DNA of 5,969 nt from a bacterium (Candidatus Howlettbacteria) CG_4_10_14_0_8_um_filter_40_9 (GTDB lineage: Bacteria > Patescibacteriota > CPR2 > UBA1875 > GCA-2785325): assembly GCA_002785325.1 (NCBI GenBank), contig PFMH01000060.1, positions 1-5,969 of the forward strand, in the 5' to 3' direction. The position numbers were made by a program, and so were the translations under genes. The notes under the pieces were generated by a model that had not been told where the DNA came from, did not search any database, and saw nothing but the letters and a program-made list of their open reading frames with translations. This document shows positions 4,973 through 5,969 of the stretch, piece after piece. Positions within the stretch are counted from its first letter, which is position 1. Every line of letters begins with the position of its first letter.

Positions 4973-4997
4973 TTAGTGGTTAGAATTTAGTGGCTAG
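4973..4997. repeat. TTAGTGG(T/C)TAG direct repeat
   Basis: TTAGTGGTTAG (4973-4983) and TTAGTGGCTAG (4987-4997) are 14 bp apart and differ at one base. They lie directly upstream of the transporter start codon, where a ribosome site would be expected. Confidence 0.6.
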
Positions 4998-5002
4998 CAA
5001 GG

Positions 5003-5128
5003 TTTGTCATCCCTGTCCCCTTTGTCATTCTCGCCACAGCGGTAATCTAACCCCCCCTATTTTGATACCCCCTAGGGCTTTCTGGATTCCGTATATCGCC
5101 TATTCAAAAGTGCAATTCCGGAATGACA
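5003..5128. repeat. Dispersed repeat copy 2 (TGTCATTC...GGAATGACA family)
   Basis: TTTGTCATYC occurs at 5003-5012 and 5021-5030. The second copy pairs with GAATGACA at 5121-5128 as an 8-bp inverted edge. Inside are GCTTTCTGGATTCC (5077-5090), identical to 2901-2914, ATTCCG/CGGAAT arms, the 10-bp palindrome ATTCCGGAAT (5115-5124), a C7 run (5051-5057) and CCCCCTA twice (5053-5059, 5068-5074). The repeat ends exactly at the base before the metG stop codon. No obvious metG terminator is seen. Confidence 0.65.
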
Positions 5129-5969
5129 CTAGGAGAGTCTTGGGAATAGTGGTTCGCTGACCTTTACTTTTTTACCCCCAAATATTTTATCGATCTTTCC
5201 AGATGTATCCGGCATAAACGGCGCGATCATTTTATTTAACTCGCGAATACTTGCGGCCAAATTCCCCAAAACCTCGCCCAATTTATCTGGATTTTCTTTC
5301 GCTAAAACCCATGGCTTCTCTTCCTCTATATATTGGTCCAGCCCTTTGAGCTCTGACCAGATGTATTCAACTGCTTTATGAAGCCCTAGAGACCCCATAT
5401 GTCTCTCAAATGGCTCCATGTCGACCTCAGTATGACCTTCGGGGATAATTCCGTCCAAATATTTATCTATCATCACCGCCACTCTCTGCACTAGATTCCC
5501 CAGTCCATTCGAGAGATCGGCGTTGTAAACTTCTCTGAAATAATCTTCATCAAAAACACCGTCATTCTCGATAATAATCTTGGAAGATAGAAAATACCTA
5601 AAGGCATCTGTACCATATTTTCCGACTATTTCTATCGGATCAACAACATTGCCTATGGTCTTACTCATCTTCACTCCACCCCTTCCGAGAATGTAGCTAT
5701 GTACCAAAACTTTCTTCGGAAGCTCTAGACCTGCCGACTTCAGCATCGCCGGCCAAAGAATGCTATGCCACCTATTATTGTCTTTGCCGACGATCTGCAG
5801 ATCGGCCGGCCAATAATGCTCAAATTTTTTCTTATCTGTTGAAAAACCAATCCCCGAAAGATAACAGGTGAGGGCGTCAAACCACACATACATGACGTGC
5901 TTGTCATCACCCGGGACAGGAACTCCCCAAGGAAGACGCGATGTCGGTCGTGAAATACTCACGTCTTCT
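5129..5969 (-). CDS. metG: Methionyl-tRNA synthetase, C-terminal part (5' end beyond window)
   Basis: A class I aminoacyl-tRNA synthetase that charges tRNA-Met in the cytoplasm. The frame enters from the right edge (first full codon at 5968, reading E-D-V-S-I-S-R) and gives 279 residues before TAG. Diagnostic parts are WGVPVPGDDKHVMYVWFDAL (14-33), VGKDNNRWHSILWPAML (60-76) and the KMSKS-loop segment KMSKTIGNVVDP (100-111), where the last serine is Thr. The helical anticodon-binding region follows, with NGLGNLVQR and EEEKPWVLAK motifs. It ends at VSEPLFPRLS with no C-terminal tRNA-binding (EMAP/OB) domain, so it is the short, about 500-aa form. The N-terminal HIGH motif and zinc knuckle lie outside the window. 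A GTG at 5962 is internal, not the start. Confidence 0.97.
   Translation of the reverse strand, partial: EDVSISRPTSRLPWGVPVPGDDKHVMYVWFDALTCYLSGIGFSTDKKKFEHYWPADLQIVGKDNNRWHSILWPAMLKSAGLELPKKVLVHSYILGRGGVKMSKTIGNVVDPIEIVGKYGTDAFRYFLSSKIIIENDGVFDEDYFREVYNADLSNGLGNLVQRVAVMIDKYLDGIIPEGHTEVDMEPFERHMGSLGLHKAVEYIWSELKGLDQYIEEEKPWVLAKENPDKLGEVLGNLAASIRELNKMIAPFMPDTSGKIDKIFGGKKVKVSEPLFPRLS

Noticed and set aside
5051..5057. C7 run as a phase-variation tract
   Set aside because: It lies in a gap, not in a gene or between plausible promoter boxes. It may vary or be a sequencing weak spot, but no function is supported.
1..5969. UGA recoded as glycine (code 25), seen in some CPR lineages
   Set aside because: tatD and the antitoxin end at TGA at the expected protein ends, and no gene needs in-frame TGA to be read.

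Overview
The window reads as a compact bacterial chromosome segment with every gene on the minus strand. My best guess at the source is a Candidate Phyla Radiation (Patescibacteria/Parcubacteria-type) genome. The signs are a short methionyl-tRNA synthetase ending right after its anticodon-binding region, small tightly packed housekeeping genes, moderately AT-rich DNA, the standard code (TGA, TAA and TAG all used as stops), and gaps filled with many kinds of short dispersed repeats. This placement is an inference from gene content and was not tested against any database.

In order of transcription (right to left), the first block is metG (5' end cut by the window edge), an EamA/DMT-type membrane transporter, and tatD. 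A metG-tatD neighbourhood is common in bacteria; here a transporter gene and a repeat-filled gap lie between the two. tatD is followed by a clear Rho-independent terminator (2972-3010), which closes this block.

The second block starts near a TATAAT box at 2832-2837. It holds a Phd/YefM-type antitoxin, a MazG-like NTP pyrophosphohydrolase overlapping it by ATGA, a cysteine desulfurase (IscS/NifS type), a phosphoribosyltransferase-like protein with an altered PRPP loop, and a HEAT-like acidic protein running off the left edge. Spacing is tight (4-nt overlap, then gaps of 41, 17 and 18 nt), so co-transcription is likely. No toxin partner is visible for the antitoxin.

The three larger gaps (2829-3062, 3861-4128, 4963-5128) are mostly repeats: two copies of a TGTCAT...ATGACA-bounded family, one with an exact dRS3-type core; a 158-bp MITE-like element with 19-bp perfect terminal inverted repeats and TAA on both sides; degenerate ATTCGTA arrays; and TTAGTGG repeats. 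Similar short repeats also sit inside the cysteine desulfurase gene, where two of them account for in-frame peptide insertions. The main novelty here is this repeat colonisation, together with the antitoxin/MazG-like coupling and the degenerate PRTase next to a cysteine desulfurase.
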